64,000 nucleotides of DNA. It comes from Chlorops oryzae. Lineage: Eukaryota; Arthropoda; Insecta; Diptera; Chloropidae. The position numbers and the translations under genes are program-made. Under the pieces are notes generated by a model. It was not told the origin of the DNA, searched no databases, and saw only the letters and a list, made by a program, of their open reading frames with translations. Position 1 is the first letter of the stretch. Every line of letters begins with the position of its first letter. The DNA is taken from contig CM035808.1 in assembly GCA_020466095.1 (NCBI GenBank), positions 69,832,829-69,896,828 on the forward strand. The letters run 5' to 3'. Below are positions 44,067 through 54,319 of the stretch, in pieces.

Positions 44067-46368
44067 TTTTTTTTTTTTTTGCACGTATTTTTATTATTGT
44101 ATCTTCAAAAAACTTATGAACTAACAATAAGTGAAAAATCTTAATACTAGAATATAAAATATATATATATATTTATATATATATGTATTTATATTATTGG
44201 GCCTCCGGGCCAAGCAAACGCATGGATTAGGCTGCCTTTAGTGTGTTGAATTGCTCCAAGGCTGTTACAGAGGGTAATAGGAGAATTAGTGCTGATAGAG
44301 AGAAGGCAGATCACGCCTCTTGAGCCGTATGTAGCTGTTTGTTAATAACAAATTTCTGGCTAATGAGTTCGGATGTTGGGACAACCGAGTGCTATATTTG
44401 CGAATTAATGAAATAAGTTCGTTTTTGACCAACGGGATACAAAGGTCCTTGTGTATGTTTTCGTTCTTAATGAACCATGGAGCACCAGTGATAATCCGAA
44501 GGATTTTAGACTGTGAGCGTTGTATAATGTCTGTTATAGAGTTACTCGCTTTTCCCCAGAGCTGGGAGCCATAAGTCCATATAGGCTTAAGTGTTGCGTT
44601 ATAAAGAAGCACTTTGTGTTCGAGCCGCAATCTTGACTTACTGTTGAGTAGCCAGTGCAGTTTTTGGGCGCTCATTTTCATTTGGGTGCGTTTTGCCTCA
44701 ATATGCTTGCGCCATGTGAGTCGGCGATCTAAGTGAATGCCTAGATATCTCACTTCATTGGCCTGTGGAACTCGTGTGTTATTAAGCATAATTGGAGGGC
44801 ATGTCTCGCGACGCAGCGTGAAAGTTATGTGGGTGCATTTGCTTTCATTTACTTTTATTCTCCAGTTCGCAAGCCAGTCTTCAACAATATGAAGATGATT
44901 ATTAAGAACTCGAGAGGCGACCGCAGGGTCGCTGTGTGCATACAAAATTGCTGTGTCATCTGCATATGTAGATGTGAATAGCTTTGGGGAAACAGGCAGG
45001 TCAGCCGTGTATATCAAATATAACAATGGCCCGAGGACGCTGCCTTGAGGTACGCCTGCTGAGATGTGGAACTCATTCGTCGTGTGAGTTCCATATCCAA
45101 TTTTGAACTTCCTTTCAGAGAGGTACGATTGTAGGACTTTGTGGATATTATTGGGTAGTGTTTGTTTTATTTTAAACACTAAACCAGAATGCCAAACCTT
45201 GTCAAAGGCTTGTGAAATATCCAGAAATATGGCAGAGCAGTATTTCCTTTTTTCAAACGCGTTTCTGATTTCGGTAGTAACTCTGTTTACTTGTTCAATA
45301 GTACCATGGCTTTTTCGAAAACCAAACTGGTGCTCGGGGATTACTCTGGAGCTTTGCAAGGAAGGGTTAAAATTTTTGCCAAGAGACATTTTTCAAAAAC
45401 TTTTGAGAACACAGGCAGTAGACTAATTGGCCTATATGATGATGGCAATGAGGGATCTTTTCCTGGCTTAGGGATCATGATGATGTTTGAAATTTTCCAG
45501 GGTCGAGGGTAAAATCCTATTCTTAATATAGCATTAAATATGAAGAGGATTAGTCTTGTGGCTGCGGCCGGGAGTTGTTGTATCATCTGTGGCGTGATAA
45601 GATCAAAGCCTGCTGCCTTTTTGGGTTTAGCTCTTTAATGATAGTTTGAACTTCTTTATGCTGAAATGTACGTATATTTTCGTTTAGACGTGGGTGAGTT
45701 TGTGGTAAACGGTAAGGGTTGGTAGGTGGATTAGGCCTAAAACGTTTTCTAGGTACTTAGCAAAAAGATGAGCTTTTTCTTCATCCTTTCTAGCCCAACT
45801 TCCAGTGTTGGTACGCAGGGGTGATACGTTTATTTTGGGTGCCTTCACCTTTTTGTTTGTTTTCCATAGAGAGTAATTAGTTTCGGCTGTTGGGCTCAAT
45901 TTTCGTGTGAAGTTTTCTTAATTAGTTCTCAGATCATTATCAACAGCTTCTCTTAGGCGCTTAGTTGCTTGTGTTAAGTTGTACTTTGCGGAGGGTGATC
46001 GTTGACGCTGCCATTCTCTTCGTAGGCGTCTTTTTTCTCGAACAAGGTTTTCGATCTCGCTTGTAGTATATCTTCGAGGTATTATTGGGTTTCTGATTGA
46101 TTTTGGGGTAGCGTGAACTGCGGCCGATATTATGATATCATTTAGTTCTGTTATGGCTTCCTCAATATCACTTTCGCTCCGGAGGATCGTGTTCTCGTTC
46201 AAATGAGAGCTAATATATTTTTAAAACTTGAGCCAGTCGGTTTTCTTTGTTATAATTCTTCCGGGTTTTTCAGTGAGTGTGGGTACGCCCATCATTGTTA
46301 TTATAATAGGAGAATGATCGGATGACAGATCGAAGCTGGGTTCAGCATGTATTTCGCTACGATCAAAG
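44067..46368 (-). mobile_element. Jockey-like LINE, 5'-truncated, with target duplication
   Basis: Minus strand, 2.3 kb. The poly(A) tail is the T run at 44066-44079. ATTCTTTAAAG stands on both sides (44055-44065 and 46369-46379), a typical LINE target duplication. Truncated inside the endonuclease. The left duplicate starts one base after the TTGC of element B. Confidence 0.88.
44286..46368 (-). pseudogene. Jockey-clade ORF2 (endonuclease end and reverse transcriptase)
   Basis: Reading down from 46368: PSFDLSSDHSPIIITMMG is the end of an APE-like endonuclease. A linker with ENLVREKRRLRREWQRQRSP follows, then RT blocks IGFYPRPWKISNIIMIPKPG, SYRPISLLPVFSKVFEKCL, HQFGFRKSHGTIEQVNR, AIFLDISQAFDKVWHSGL, SAGVPQGSVLGPLLYLI, STYADDTAIL (catalytic YADD) and YLGIHLDRRLTWRKHI, ending TGAPWFIKNENIHKDL. 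The last 367 codons (45389-44286) are open. Frameshifts lie near 45905, 45640 and 45370, and a stop near 46217. The closest relative in the window is the LINE at 15-17 kb (same RRLTWRKHIEAKRTQMK block). Confidence 0.88.
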
Positions 46369-46466
46369 ATTCTTTAAAGTGAAATCAAACAGTTCAGTTT
46401 AAATTTATTACAGTAGTTGGAGGAAACTAGAGAAAAGTTCTAAAAAAAAAGCCAGTTCTTTTTTTT

Positions 46467-46710
46467 CTTTCTTCAAATTAAAAACGAAAAAATCGATCGT
46501 GAGCGTCGGTTTCGAAAGCAGTGTCGTCTTTAAGTGTATAAAAACCCCGTGGACTTGTCCAATCCGTATCGTGATCCTCGTATTGGTACTTTCTTCAAAC
46601 TAAAAACGAAAAAATCGATCGTGAGCGTCGGTTTCGGAAGAAGTGTCGTCTTTAAGTGTATAAGAACCCGTGGACTTGTCCAATCCGTATCGTGGTCCTC
46701 GTATTGATAG
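46467..46710. repeat. Tandem 122-bp duplication with TATA-like boxes
   Basis: Units at 46467-46588 and 46589-46710 share AAAAACGAAAAAATCGATCG, GAGCGTCGGTTTCG and GTGTCGTCTTTAAGTGTATA. Each carries TATAA(A/G)AA (46537, 46659). They lie just upstream of the polymerase gene, so they may be a duplicated promoter or subterminal Polinton repeat. CCCCCAG/GTATGTG at 46779 resembles a splice donor. Confidence 0.6.
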
Positions 46711-46953
46711 TGACTAACGCCCATCATCAAAGTTTACACTAAAAGACGATCGCAGACAATTCCGCCGTCAAACCCCCAGGTATGTGACCCTTTGCATCCT
46801 TTTCTGAAGTGTGCACGTAGCATTTAATATTTTTATTTAATGTAATATATTTTTTATGTATATGTATTCCTTTTATTCCTACTGGGAACGTAGGGTTGAA
46901 TTTAATATCATATTTTGCTTTTTTGTTTCTGGAATATAAAAATTAACAATCAA

Positions 46954-49140
46954 AATGAATAAGGCTTGCGAAATTTGTTGAAAGGAGTTTTCTTCGGAAA
47001 CGGGTATGAAACGCCATAAAAGGGCAATGCCTTTAAAGAAAAATTTTTTGAGCGAATATTGCGGCGTTATTTTAAAGAATCATTTTACTCTCAAACGACA
47101 TTATGAGAGAGCTCATAGTATGGAAATTCCAAACCAAGACCAAAACGATTCTAATATTCTGTGCGAATATTGCGGTATTCGATTAAAAAACCGTTTTGCT
47201 ATAAAAAGTCATTATGAGACACTTCATGGTACGGAATTTCAAATCCAAGATCAAAGCATGTCTGATGAAAACCTTGTCACGAAAAAATGTGAAACATGTG
47301 AAGTAGATGTTATTATAACAGATTGGTCTTATCATCTGCGAACCAATCACCATTAAAAGAATAGCATGGTTGACTTTAGTGAAAACCTCAAGAGGATAAA
47401 TCATGCTTTTAACGAAAAAATGGAAACTCTAGTTTATGTGAATAAGAATGAAAGTATACTCATTCCAGAACAGTTCCTTGCAGCTGCAAAAACAGAAGTT
47501 TTGGACACATTGAGCAACCTAATTCTAAAGCATACATCCATGAAATCTAACATATAACTATTCTGGAGAATTTGAATGGGTAGAAGAGAATGAAAGTTTT
47601 AATATATTTGAAACAGATTCAGAAGCTTCATATGGGTATATTTTAGAAGTAGATTTAGACTATCCCCACAGAATTCATAATTATCATAATGATTTTCCTT
47701 TTTGTGCGGAAAATAAAAAAATTAGTGGTTCAAGGACATCGAAACTAATAACAGACTTAACAGATAAGCGAAATTATATCATTCACTATAGAATGCTACA
47801 ACAATGTATTAATAATGGAATGAAACTAATAAAAGTTCATAAAATTTTAAAGTTTAAACAGTCACCTTGGTTAAAGAGCTACATTGACTTAAATACTCAT
47901 CATAGAACGCTTTCTAAGAGTGATTTTGAAAAGAATGTGTTTAGATTACTGAACAATTCGGTTAACGGTAAAACTATGGAAAATGTAGATAAAAGGAAAA
48001 ACATAAAAATTGTGAGTGAATAAGAAAGTAGAGGACGACATTTAGGTGCTCAGCAATTCAATTAGATCGGGATCATGTTACATATGATAAACCGTTATAT
48101 TAAGGATTTTTAGTAGTGATGCCCCGAATAGTGGATTTGGCCGAATACCGAATACCGAATATTCGGTCAACCTCTCGGCCGAATAACGAATATTCGGAAC
48201 GTAGTAAAGACAGCTTGGGCCTACTCGCGACTAGCTGGGGTCAAGGCAAAAGCTGCCGCTGAAAAATTTGCCCACTGTTTATAATGTTTTCGAAGAAAAT
48301 TTAGAAGAAGCTAGCGTACATTTAATATTGCTAAAGAATAAAATGCAAATCTGCTGTATTTTTAGTTCTCGTTAATTAAGTTTTTTTACGTTATTGTGAG
48401 AAAAATTTAATTTGTAGTTAGTGTTGATTTTTTTAATAAGTTATTTCTACTATTCGGTATTCGGCCGAATATTTTAACTATTCGGCCGAATACCGAATAC
48501 TGAAAAATGACGCCGAATAGGCCGAATACCGAATAGTGGCCGAATATTCGTGGCATCACTAATTTATAGTACTCGAGTTATCGAAATTTCTAATGTATGA
48601 TTTCAATTACGACTATATGAAACTCAAATTTAATGAAAACCTTTTACTAAATTATATGGATACGGATTCCTTTATATACACAATAAAGACGGATGACTTT
48701 TATTCAGATATATCCAACGATAGTGATTTACGTTTTGATACATCCGAATATCCTCCCGAAAATCCATATAATTTACCTTTAAAAAATAAAAATATATTAG
48801 GAATGATGAAAGACGAAGCTAATGGGGAAAAAAATTAGAGAATTTGTGGGTCTACATCCCAAAATGTATTCCTTAGATATAACAGATACGAAAGAAATAA
48901 AAAAGTCGAAAGGTGTTAAAAGATGCGTACTCAATAAATTGAGTATTAATGATTATAAATTATGTTTATTAGAAGATAAATATTATGTTCGCGATATTTA
49001 TTTTTTTAAATCAAAAATTCATAAAATTTATACACAATTATTTACGAATAAGTTTTAAGTAACAATGATGATAAAAGATTTGTTAAAGAGGATAAAAAAA
49101 ATACTTATGCTTGGGGACACTATAGGATTGCTGTAAATGA
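46954..49140 (+). pseudogene. Polinton protein-primed DNA polymerase B
   Basis: The ATG at 46954 starts MNKACEIC, broken by TGA at 46978, then C2H2-like fingers (CEYCGIRLKNRFAIKSHYETLH; ITDWSYHLRTNHH) and INHAFNEKMETLVYV. This is the usual N-terminus of Polinton polymerase. Near 47556 about 350-400 residues (exonuclease and first polymerase motif) are missing. It resumes EFEWVEENESFNIFETDSEA, GYILEVDLDYP, IHYRMLQQCINNG, YIDLNTHHR and NNSVNGKTMENVDKR. After a MITE (48115-48562) it continues LELSKFLMYDFNYDYMKLK, NYMDTDSFIYTI (catalytic DTDS), EFVGLHPKMYSLDI and NTYAWGHYRI. Stops and shifts near 48022, 48838 and 49058. The enzyme would copy the Polinton genome from a protein primer. Confidence 0.88.
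48115..48562. mobile_element. hAT-like MITE inside the Polinton polymerase
   Basis: About 448 bp. Ends AGTGATGCC and GGCATCACT, with inner inverted words of CCGAATATTCGGCCGAATA type repeated many times on both sides. Flanks TTTTTAGT (48107-48114) and TTTATAGT (48563-48570) match at 7 of 8 bases, fitting an 8-bp hAT target duplication; the polymerase codons G-F and V-L-E lie on either side. No coding sequence. Confidence 0.78.
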
Positions 49141-49249
49141 TGAGGAACTCATGAGTATTGTTAAAGATATTGAATTAATGGAATATATGTTATGGTTTAT
49201 AATTATCAGATATTATCAAATTGTAAATAAAAGAAACTTTTTATGTATT

Positions 49250-49641
49250 TGTCGGAGAAGGCCTGGCATTAGAGCCTTCTATTATTGAAGAAGGATCGAT
49301 ATTTGCTCCTGTCGGAGAAGGCCGGACATTAGAGCCTTCTATTATTGAAGAAGGATTTTTGTTTCCTTCGCCGAAATTGGAACTGTCTTTTTCTAACTCC
49401 ATGTTCCTGGAACGCAACGTAGTACTCGATTCGACTCCAATCGATTTTATATCTTTTTCCCAGATCTTAGTTTCCTTTATAGTTTTTTGAATCTAGTTTT
49501 ACTGATTCCAAAGCCTGCTAGAATACCAAATCGATTTAGTTCAAAAGCCTACTAATCTGTCGAACTCACAGTAACACATTCGGTGAAAGCTTTATGATTT
49601 CACCTCGTTCTCAGAAAAACTACAGTACTGAGGCGCCGACA
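49250..49641 (-). repeat. mdg3-like element 3' LTR (392 bp)
   Basis: 60 bp longer than the 5' LTR because the outer TGTCGGAGAAGG...GAAGAAGGA block is present twice (49250-49309 and 49310 on). The first copy ends TCGATATTTGCTCC, which is not in the other LTR. The target repeat TATT lies outside the extra copy, so it existed when the element inserted or arose by local slippage without touching the flank. Confidence 0.85.
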
Positions 49642-49852
49642 CGGCTATCCTGATAACGACACGTCCTCGTGTATATTTGATATCGAAAGATTTTTTTCAT
49701 CTTATGTTTTCTGTATTTTGTAAAAAAAACTTCTTACAGGTCTTGTTTAAAACTAGTAAACTTAACCTATTCCGAAGTCCCCTCTTGGTTAGGAAATACT
49801 GGACGGTGATTTTTACTCTACGCCACTCTTGGCACAAACTTGGGCTTGAAAT

Positions 49853-52018
49853 TCAACTTTTCTGTCTCTTGCTGATGTCTCTTTCAACATCTTCAATTAT
49901 CTTTTCGCTGATGTCTGTTTCAACATCTTCAATTCTTTTTTTTCTGATGTCTGTTTCAACATCAATTCTTTTTTCGATGATGTCTTTTTCAACATCTTCA
50001 AGGTCTTCATCATCGTCTGAAATATCGATTTCACTGGGAAGTTCACCTTCTGGTATTTTCCGCAAGGATTCAAGAGGATATTTGTACGTCCTCTTACTCT
50101 TCAACGATTTTAGAACATACCTGTCACCATCCAGAACCTCTATAACCAAGAATGGACCTCTAAACTTAGGATCTAGTTTCGTTTGATGCCTTTCTTCATT
50201 TTTCAACAAAACATAGTCTCCTTCTTTATATTTAACAATTTTCGCCTTTCCCTTGTCAAATCTCTGTTTATCATTAAAAGCATTATTTTCCATTCTTTCT
50301 ACGGCTTGTGTTCTTATTTGACTAAGGTTAATATTATTTTCCTCGCTACCAAAGGACACTAATCCAAACGGTCTTGCTACTTTTCCAATTAATAGTTCTA
50401 ATGGGCTGGATTTGGTTACACGACTGACCGTACAATTCAGGGCTTGTTGGATTTCTTTAAGAGCATCCTGCCAAGACCTTTGACTTGTTTCAACAGCTGT
50501 AAGCAGGTTCTTCAGCGTGCTCATGACTCTCTCGACCTGCCCATTTGCTCGACTAGAACCCGTAGCAATAATATGGAGGCTAATGCTCTGAGAAGCACAA
50601 TAGTCCCGAAATTCTTTACTTGTAAAACATCTTCCCTGATCGGTGATAACGCGAGATGGTGCGCCAAATATTGATATTGAAGATTCTAGGGCCTTAATGC
50701 AGCTTTTTGCATCAATATTTATCGAGTGGTATAAGAAGACATACTTTGTAAACGCATCAATTTGAACGATAACATACTCCTTTTTGTCATTTTTACCACT
50801 TAGCTTCCCGGTAATATCAATATGAATAGTATGCCATGGTGTGCTGACCTTAGGAATAGGGTAAAGTTCTGCTTGAATTTTACCCGACACTGGCTTTGAC
50901 AACTTGCATGTAATGCAATTTTCGACAAACTTTCGGACATACTTGGACATATTTCCGAACCAATAATGGTCGTAAACTTTATCAAAAGTTTTTTCCCACC
51001 CAAGATGCATTAATGACTCATGAACGTGGTTTATTACTGACCACCTAAAAGGTCTAGGCACAACCGGCAAGCATCGCGTCCTTCCGTTCCTTTGTATTTT
51101 ACGGTACAGGATGCCAGCTCTTATTTCATACGTCTTTGCTACACTCTCTTCCAGTTCATCATTGCTTAATTTAGAAATTATGGAAGATGTTTCAACATCC
51201 CTCAGCTGTTCGGGACGAAGCCAATTTTCAGAAATATCCGCTAAATTTACGCGTTTTTCCTCTGTTTTAACCTTTTCCCTTTGTTTAACCGAAAAAGGGT
51301 TTCGAGAAAGAAAGTCCACGTGCCCCATACGTTTTCCCTCTCGATACTGTATGTCAAAATCAAACGATTGTAGATATGCCCACCATCGATGAACTCGCGG
51401 TGTTAAGTCTGTTTTTGTACGAGAGGCTCTCAATGCATTACAGTCTGTGACCACTAAAAATTTTCGGCCGTGAAGGTAGTGACGAAAATGTTTAATTGAG
51501 TTTACCACAGCCATTGTTTCCAATTCATATGAGTGATACTTGGATTCGTTTTGAGCAGTGCTTTTACTATAGTACTCTACAACATGAGGCTTATTGTCAA
51601 TTTTGTGCAATAAAATGGAGCCGTAACCTTCAGAGCTGGCGTCAGTATGCAGCTCTATTGGATGATTGGGATAAAATATCATCAGTACAGGCTTACTTGT
51701 TAAGATTGAGATTATTTTTTTCCGAATTTCCTCATGTTCTTGCTTCCAACTGAATTTTCTGTTCGCAGAAGTAAGAAAATAAAGGGGTTTCATTACTTGG
51801 GAAAATTTTGGCACGAATTGTCGAAAGTAGGAAGCTAGCCCTATAAACTGCCTAAGCTGTGTGATTGTTAGCGGAGGAGGTAAGGCTGTCAAGGCCAATA
51901 TTTTCCGTGGGTTGGGTCTTATTTCTCCAGCTCTGACTTCGTATCCTAGATATTCCACACTGCTTTTAAGGAAAGAACATTTTTTGATATTGAAAGAAAA
52001 TCCAGGTTTGGTTAGCAC
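49853..52018 (-). CDS. mdg3-like Pol: RT end, RNase H, integrase
   Basis: 721 readable residues in a frame that continues RT after a one-base shift at an A9 run (52051-52059). It reads VEYLGYEVRAGEIRPNPRK and LRQFIGLASYFRQFVPKFS, then RNase H: IELHTDASSEGYGS, YELETMAVVNSIKHFRHYL, VVTDCNALRA and GHVDFLSRNP. The integrase zinc region is HVHESLMHLGWEK with CITCKLSKP. DDE residues lie in HTIHIDITGKLSG, RVITDQGRCFTS and ANGQVERVMSTL. A GPF-type module (KFRGPFLVIEVLDGDRY) follows. The last ~50 residues are tandem EDVETDISEKRI-type repeats, acidic and helical. Stop at 49853. This is one of the best-preserved enzymes in the window. Confidence 0.9.
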   Translation of the reverse strand: MLTKPGFSFNIKKCSFLKSSVEYLGYEVRAGEIRPNPRKILALTALPPPLTITQLRQFIGLASYFRQFVPKFSQVMKPLYFLTSANRKFSWKQEHEEIRKKIISILTSKPVLMIFYPNHPIELHTDASSEGYGSILLHKIDNKPHVVEYYSKSTAQNESKYHSYELETMAVVNSIKHFRHYLHGRKFLVVTDCNALRASRTKTDLTPRVHRWWAYLQSFDFDIQYREGKRMGHVDFLSRNPFSVKQREKVKTEEKRVNLADISENWLRPEQLRDVETSSIISKLSNDELEESVAKTYEIRAGILYRKIQRNGRTRCLPVVPRPFRWSVINHVHESLMHLGWEKTFDKVYDHYWFGNMSKYVRKFVENCITCKLSKPVSGKIQAELYPIPKVSTPWHTIHIDITGKLSGKNDKKEYVIVQIDAFTKYVFLYHSINIDAKSCIKALESSISIFGAPSRVITDQGRCFTSKEFRDYCASQSISLHIIATGSSRANGQVERVMSTLKNLLTAVETSQRSWQDALKEIQQALNCTVSRVTKSSPLELLIGKVARPFGLVSFGSEENNINLSQIRTQAVERMENNAFNDKQRFDKGKAKIVKYKEGDYVLLKNEERHQTKLDPKFRGPFLVIEVLDGDRYVLKSLKSKRTYKYPLESLRKIPEGELPSEIDISDDDEDLEDVEKDIIEKRIDVETDIRKKRIEDVETDISEKIIEDVERDISKRQKS

Positions 52019-52041
52019 ACCTAAAGTTATCCTAAGGCGAT

Positions 52042-53922
52042 CTAAAGCTTTTTTTTTGTGGACGCAGTGATCAAAATGTCGTCCATATAAACTATCACAT
52101 AGGAATGTGCAAGATCGCCTAACGCCGCCATTACAGCGCGCTGAAAAACCGCAGGAGCATTTTTAAGGCCAAACGGCATGGTCACATATTCAAATTGACC
52201 ATCCGGCGTTACAAAAGCAGTGCATTCAATTGAATCGGGATGCAATGGTATCTGATGAAATCCGCTTGCCATATCTAGGCAGGAAAAATAAGTTGCGCCG
52301 CGTAGTCTAGCAATTTGGTCTGATATAAGAGGTAAAGGATATCTATCAGAAACGGTGTTCGCATTAAGTTCGTGGTAGTCTACGCAGAGACGATCGGAAC
52401 CATCTTTTTTTTTTACCAAAAGCATCGGACTAGCAAATGGAGAGCAACTTGTTCGAATTATGTTCGCTTGCATAAGCTTGCCGATTTGGTTTCTAACAGA
52501 TACCCTCTCCTCAGGACTAAACCTATAAGGGCGGCGTTGAACAATTTTGCTTTGGTCAATCAAGCGTATTTTCATCTGCCCACTAGTTACAAAGGATTTT
52601 GGAATCCCTTTTAGGAACCAATTCGAGAATTGTTTCAAAATGCTAATAAGTTCTATTTTCTCACTATCCGTCAGATCAGTGTCCACTTGGTTGAGGTCTA
52701 CATCTTCGTTTTCTGAGCAAGTGATTATGGTTTTGGTTTTGTTAATATTAAAGCTATCGAAAGTGATTGTGACGCTAAAGCCATTACTCAAAATTTCGCG
52801 GCCAATAACGATATTATATTGTAAATAATAATCTAAAACTACATGAAATAATATTTCTAAGGAATATGAAGCTATTTGGACTTGGCTTAATATTTGCAAT
52901 GTACTGCACACAGTATTATTCCCGATTCCTTTTAGAACGACCACATTATTGATCCTTTCTCCCAAAAGTTTTTTCGACACGCTCTCCTTAATGAGTGAGC
53001 ATTCAGCACCCGAATCAAAACAAAATGGAAAGAACTCACCACCTTGGATCAATAAACCTTTTGGCTCGGCTACCGTACACGCGTTGACCCTTCTTTCCAC
53101 GCTGTTAATATTGTTGGCTAAATTTTTGCTTCTGGGGCACACAGGAGAGATGTGACCATTTTCTCCGCATTTAAAGCACGTTACCGCTTGTTGTTGCTTT
53201 CCAACTAACGCACTTCCGCTGAGCTGCTTCTTAAAAAAAGGCTCCGGTTTCCTAACACGACATTCTGCGATTTTGTGGCCAAATTTTCCGCAAAAATGAC
53301 ATCTTATATTTGGCGTAGGCTTAATTCTTTTTCGTTCTGGGCCGGCGAAACGTTCATCAGAATTATATTTCCTTTTTCCAAACGCATAAACTTTAAGTTC
53401 TTGCTGCAACTCGTTTCTAGTTCTGATTTCCGTTGTGAATAGCAAGCGTTGCAACCTGCTGTCAATTTGGGCCGTACGAGCAAGGACAACTGACACGGCT
53501 ATCTCCTCAACACTCAAAGTCTTCCATCTGGACATAAGCGATGTGACAAGACGGCTTCCATAGGCAAAAGGACATTCCTCATCGTTAGGGTGCCCATTTA
53601 AAATATCGAGTAAGAATGCGGCAGGAGTCTCGATTCCTTCAAACCGTTGCAAGAAAAGCTCCTTAAATTGTTGCCATGACATTCCAGGGAAGCATATCTG
53701 CGATAGCCACTGCGACGCGCTGCCTTCCAGGGATCTGCTGAGGGCTACAACTAGTGCACATCCTTCCAGCGGGTGCTCGGATAATATTATATTGGCCGTA
53801 TGACACCACGAATGTGCATCAAATCCGGTGGCGTCTGGGTTTAATTTTAGAAGCGTAATACGTTTCGTCTCAGGATGAGCTCCATAAAATGCCGATTTTT
53901 GGATTCGAAAAGGATGCGCCAT
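52042..53922 (-). CDS. gag-pol: mdg3-like Gag-protease-RT
   Basis: 626 residues from ATG 53922. Gag core: FDAHSWCHTANIILSEHPLE and WQQFKELFLQRFEG. Zinc knuckles: CHFCGKFGHKIAEC and CFKCGENGHISPVC, both complete. Protease: FCFDSGAECSLI with DSG in place of DTG, and IVIGREIL. RT: RLCVDYHELNANTVSDRYPL, SCLDMASGFHQIPL, MPFGLKNAPAVFQRAV and the catalytic VIVYMDDILITAS. The frame stops at 52042, just after an A9 run that throws it out of phase with the rest of pol. Gag and pol share one frame, as in several mdg3/micropia relatives. A programmed slip inside RT would be unusual, so a mutation or homopolymer miscount is more likely. Confidence 0.9.
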   Translation of the reverse strand: MAHPFRIQKSAFYGAHPETKRITLLKLNPDATGFDAHSWCHTANIILSEHPLEGCALVVALSRSLEGSASQWLSQICFPGMSWQQFKELFLQRFEGIETPAAFLLDILNGHPNDEECPFAYGSRLVTSLMSRWKTLSVEEIAVSVVLARTAQIDSRLQRLLFTTEIRTRNELQQELKVYAFGKRKYNSDERFAGPERKRIKPTPNIRCHFCGKFGHKIAECRVRKPEPFFKKQLSGSALVGKQQQAVTCFKCGENGHISPVCPRSKNLANNINSVERRVNACTVAEPKGLLIQGGEFFPFCFDSGAECSLIKESVSKKLLGERINNVVVLKGIGNNTVCSTLQILSQVQIASYSLEILFHVVLDYYLQYNIVIGREILSNGFSVTITFDSFNINKTKTIITCSENEDVDLNQVDTDLTDSEKIELISILKQFSNWFLKGIPKSFVTSGQMKIRLIDQSKIVQRRPYRFSPEERVSVRNQIGKLMQANIIRTSCSPFASPMLLVKKKDGSDRLCVDYHELNANTVSDRYPLPLISDQIARLRGATYFSCLDMASGFHQIPLHPDSIECTAFVTPDGQFEYVTMPFGLKNAPAVFQRAVMAALGDLAHSYVIVYMDDILITASTKKKL

Positions 53923-53949
53923 TGCTCATTCGCATTTGCGATTTGAGGG

Positions 53950-53966
53950 CCGGATCCCACTTCTGA
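53950..53966 (-). promoter_or_regulatory. mdg3-like primer-binding site
   Basis: Minus strand TCAGAAGTGGGATCCGG starts immediately after the 5' LTR. TCAGAAGTGGGAT agrees with the complement of the leucine-tRNA 3' stem as I remember it, but without the TGG that would pair with the CCA tail. Confidence 0.55.
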
Positions 53967-54298
53967 TGTCGGAGAAGGCCTGGCATTAGAGCCTTCTATT
54001 ATTGAAGAAGGACTTTTGTTTCCTTCGCCGAAATTGGAACTGTCTTTTTCTAACTCCATGTTTCTGGAACGCAACGTAGTACTCGATTCGACTCCAATCG
54101 ATTTTATTTCTTTTTCCCAGATATTAGTTTCCTTTATAGTTTTTTGAATCTATTTTTACTGATTCCAAAGCCTGCTAGAATACCAAATCGATTTAGTTCA
54201 AAAGCCTACTAATCTGTCGAACTCACAGTAACACATTCGGTGAAAGCTTTATGATTTCACCTCGTTCTCAGAAAAACTACAGTACTGAGGCGCCGACA
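53967..54298 (-). repeat. mdg3-like element 5' LTR (332 bp)
   Basis: TGTCGGAGAAGG...GGCGCCGACA. It differs from the 3' LTR at about six positions outside the 60-bp duplication. TATT follows. Confidence 0.9.
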
Positions 54299-54319
54299 TA
54301 TTTAAAATTCATATATTAT

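Larger units (their letters stand above)
49250..54298 (-). mobile_element. Nearly intact mdg3/micropia-like Ty3/Gypsy element
   Basis: 5049 bp, minus strand, LTRs TGTCGG...CCGACA, TSD TATT (49246-49249 and 54299-54302). Two long frames cover gag, protease and RT, then RNase H and integrase. All catalytic motifs are present and only one frameshift is seen. It splits the Polinton between polymerase and protease. Clade assignment is by eye from RT text and the leucine-tRNA-like priming site. Confidence 0.9.

Noticed and set aside
46954..47356. Host C2H2 zinc-finger gene
   Set aside because: The fingers and following INHAF segment are the N-terminus of Polinton polymerase, which continues directly downstream.
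49677..50186. 169-codon plus frame, Ser-rich
   Set aside because: Shadow of the repeated acidic integrase tail on the other strand.
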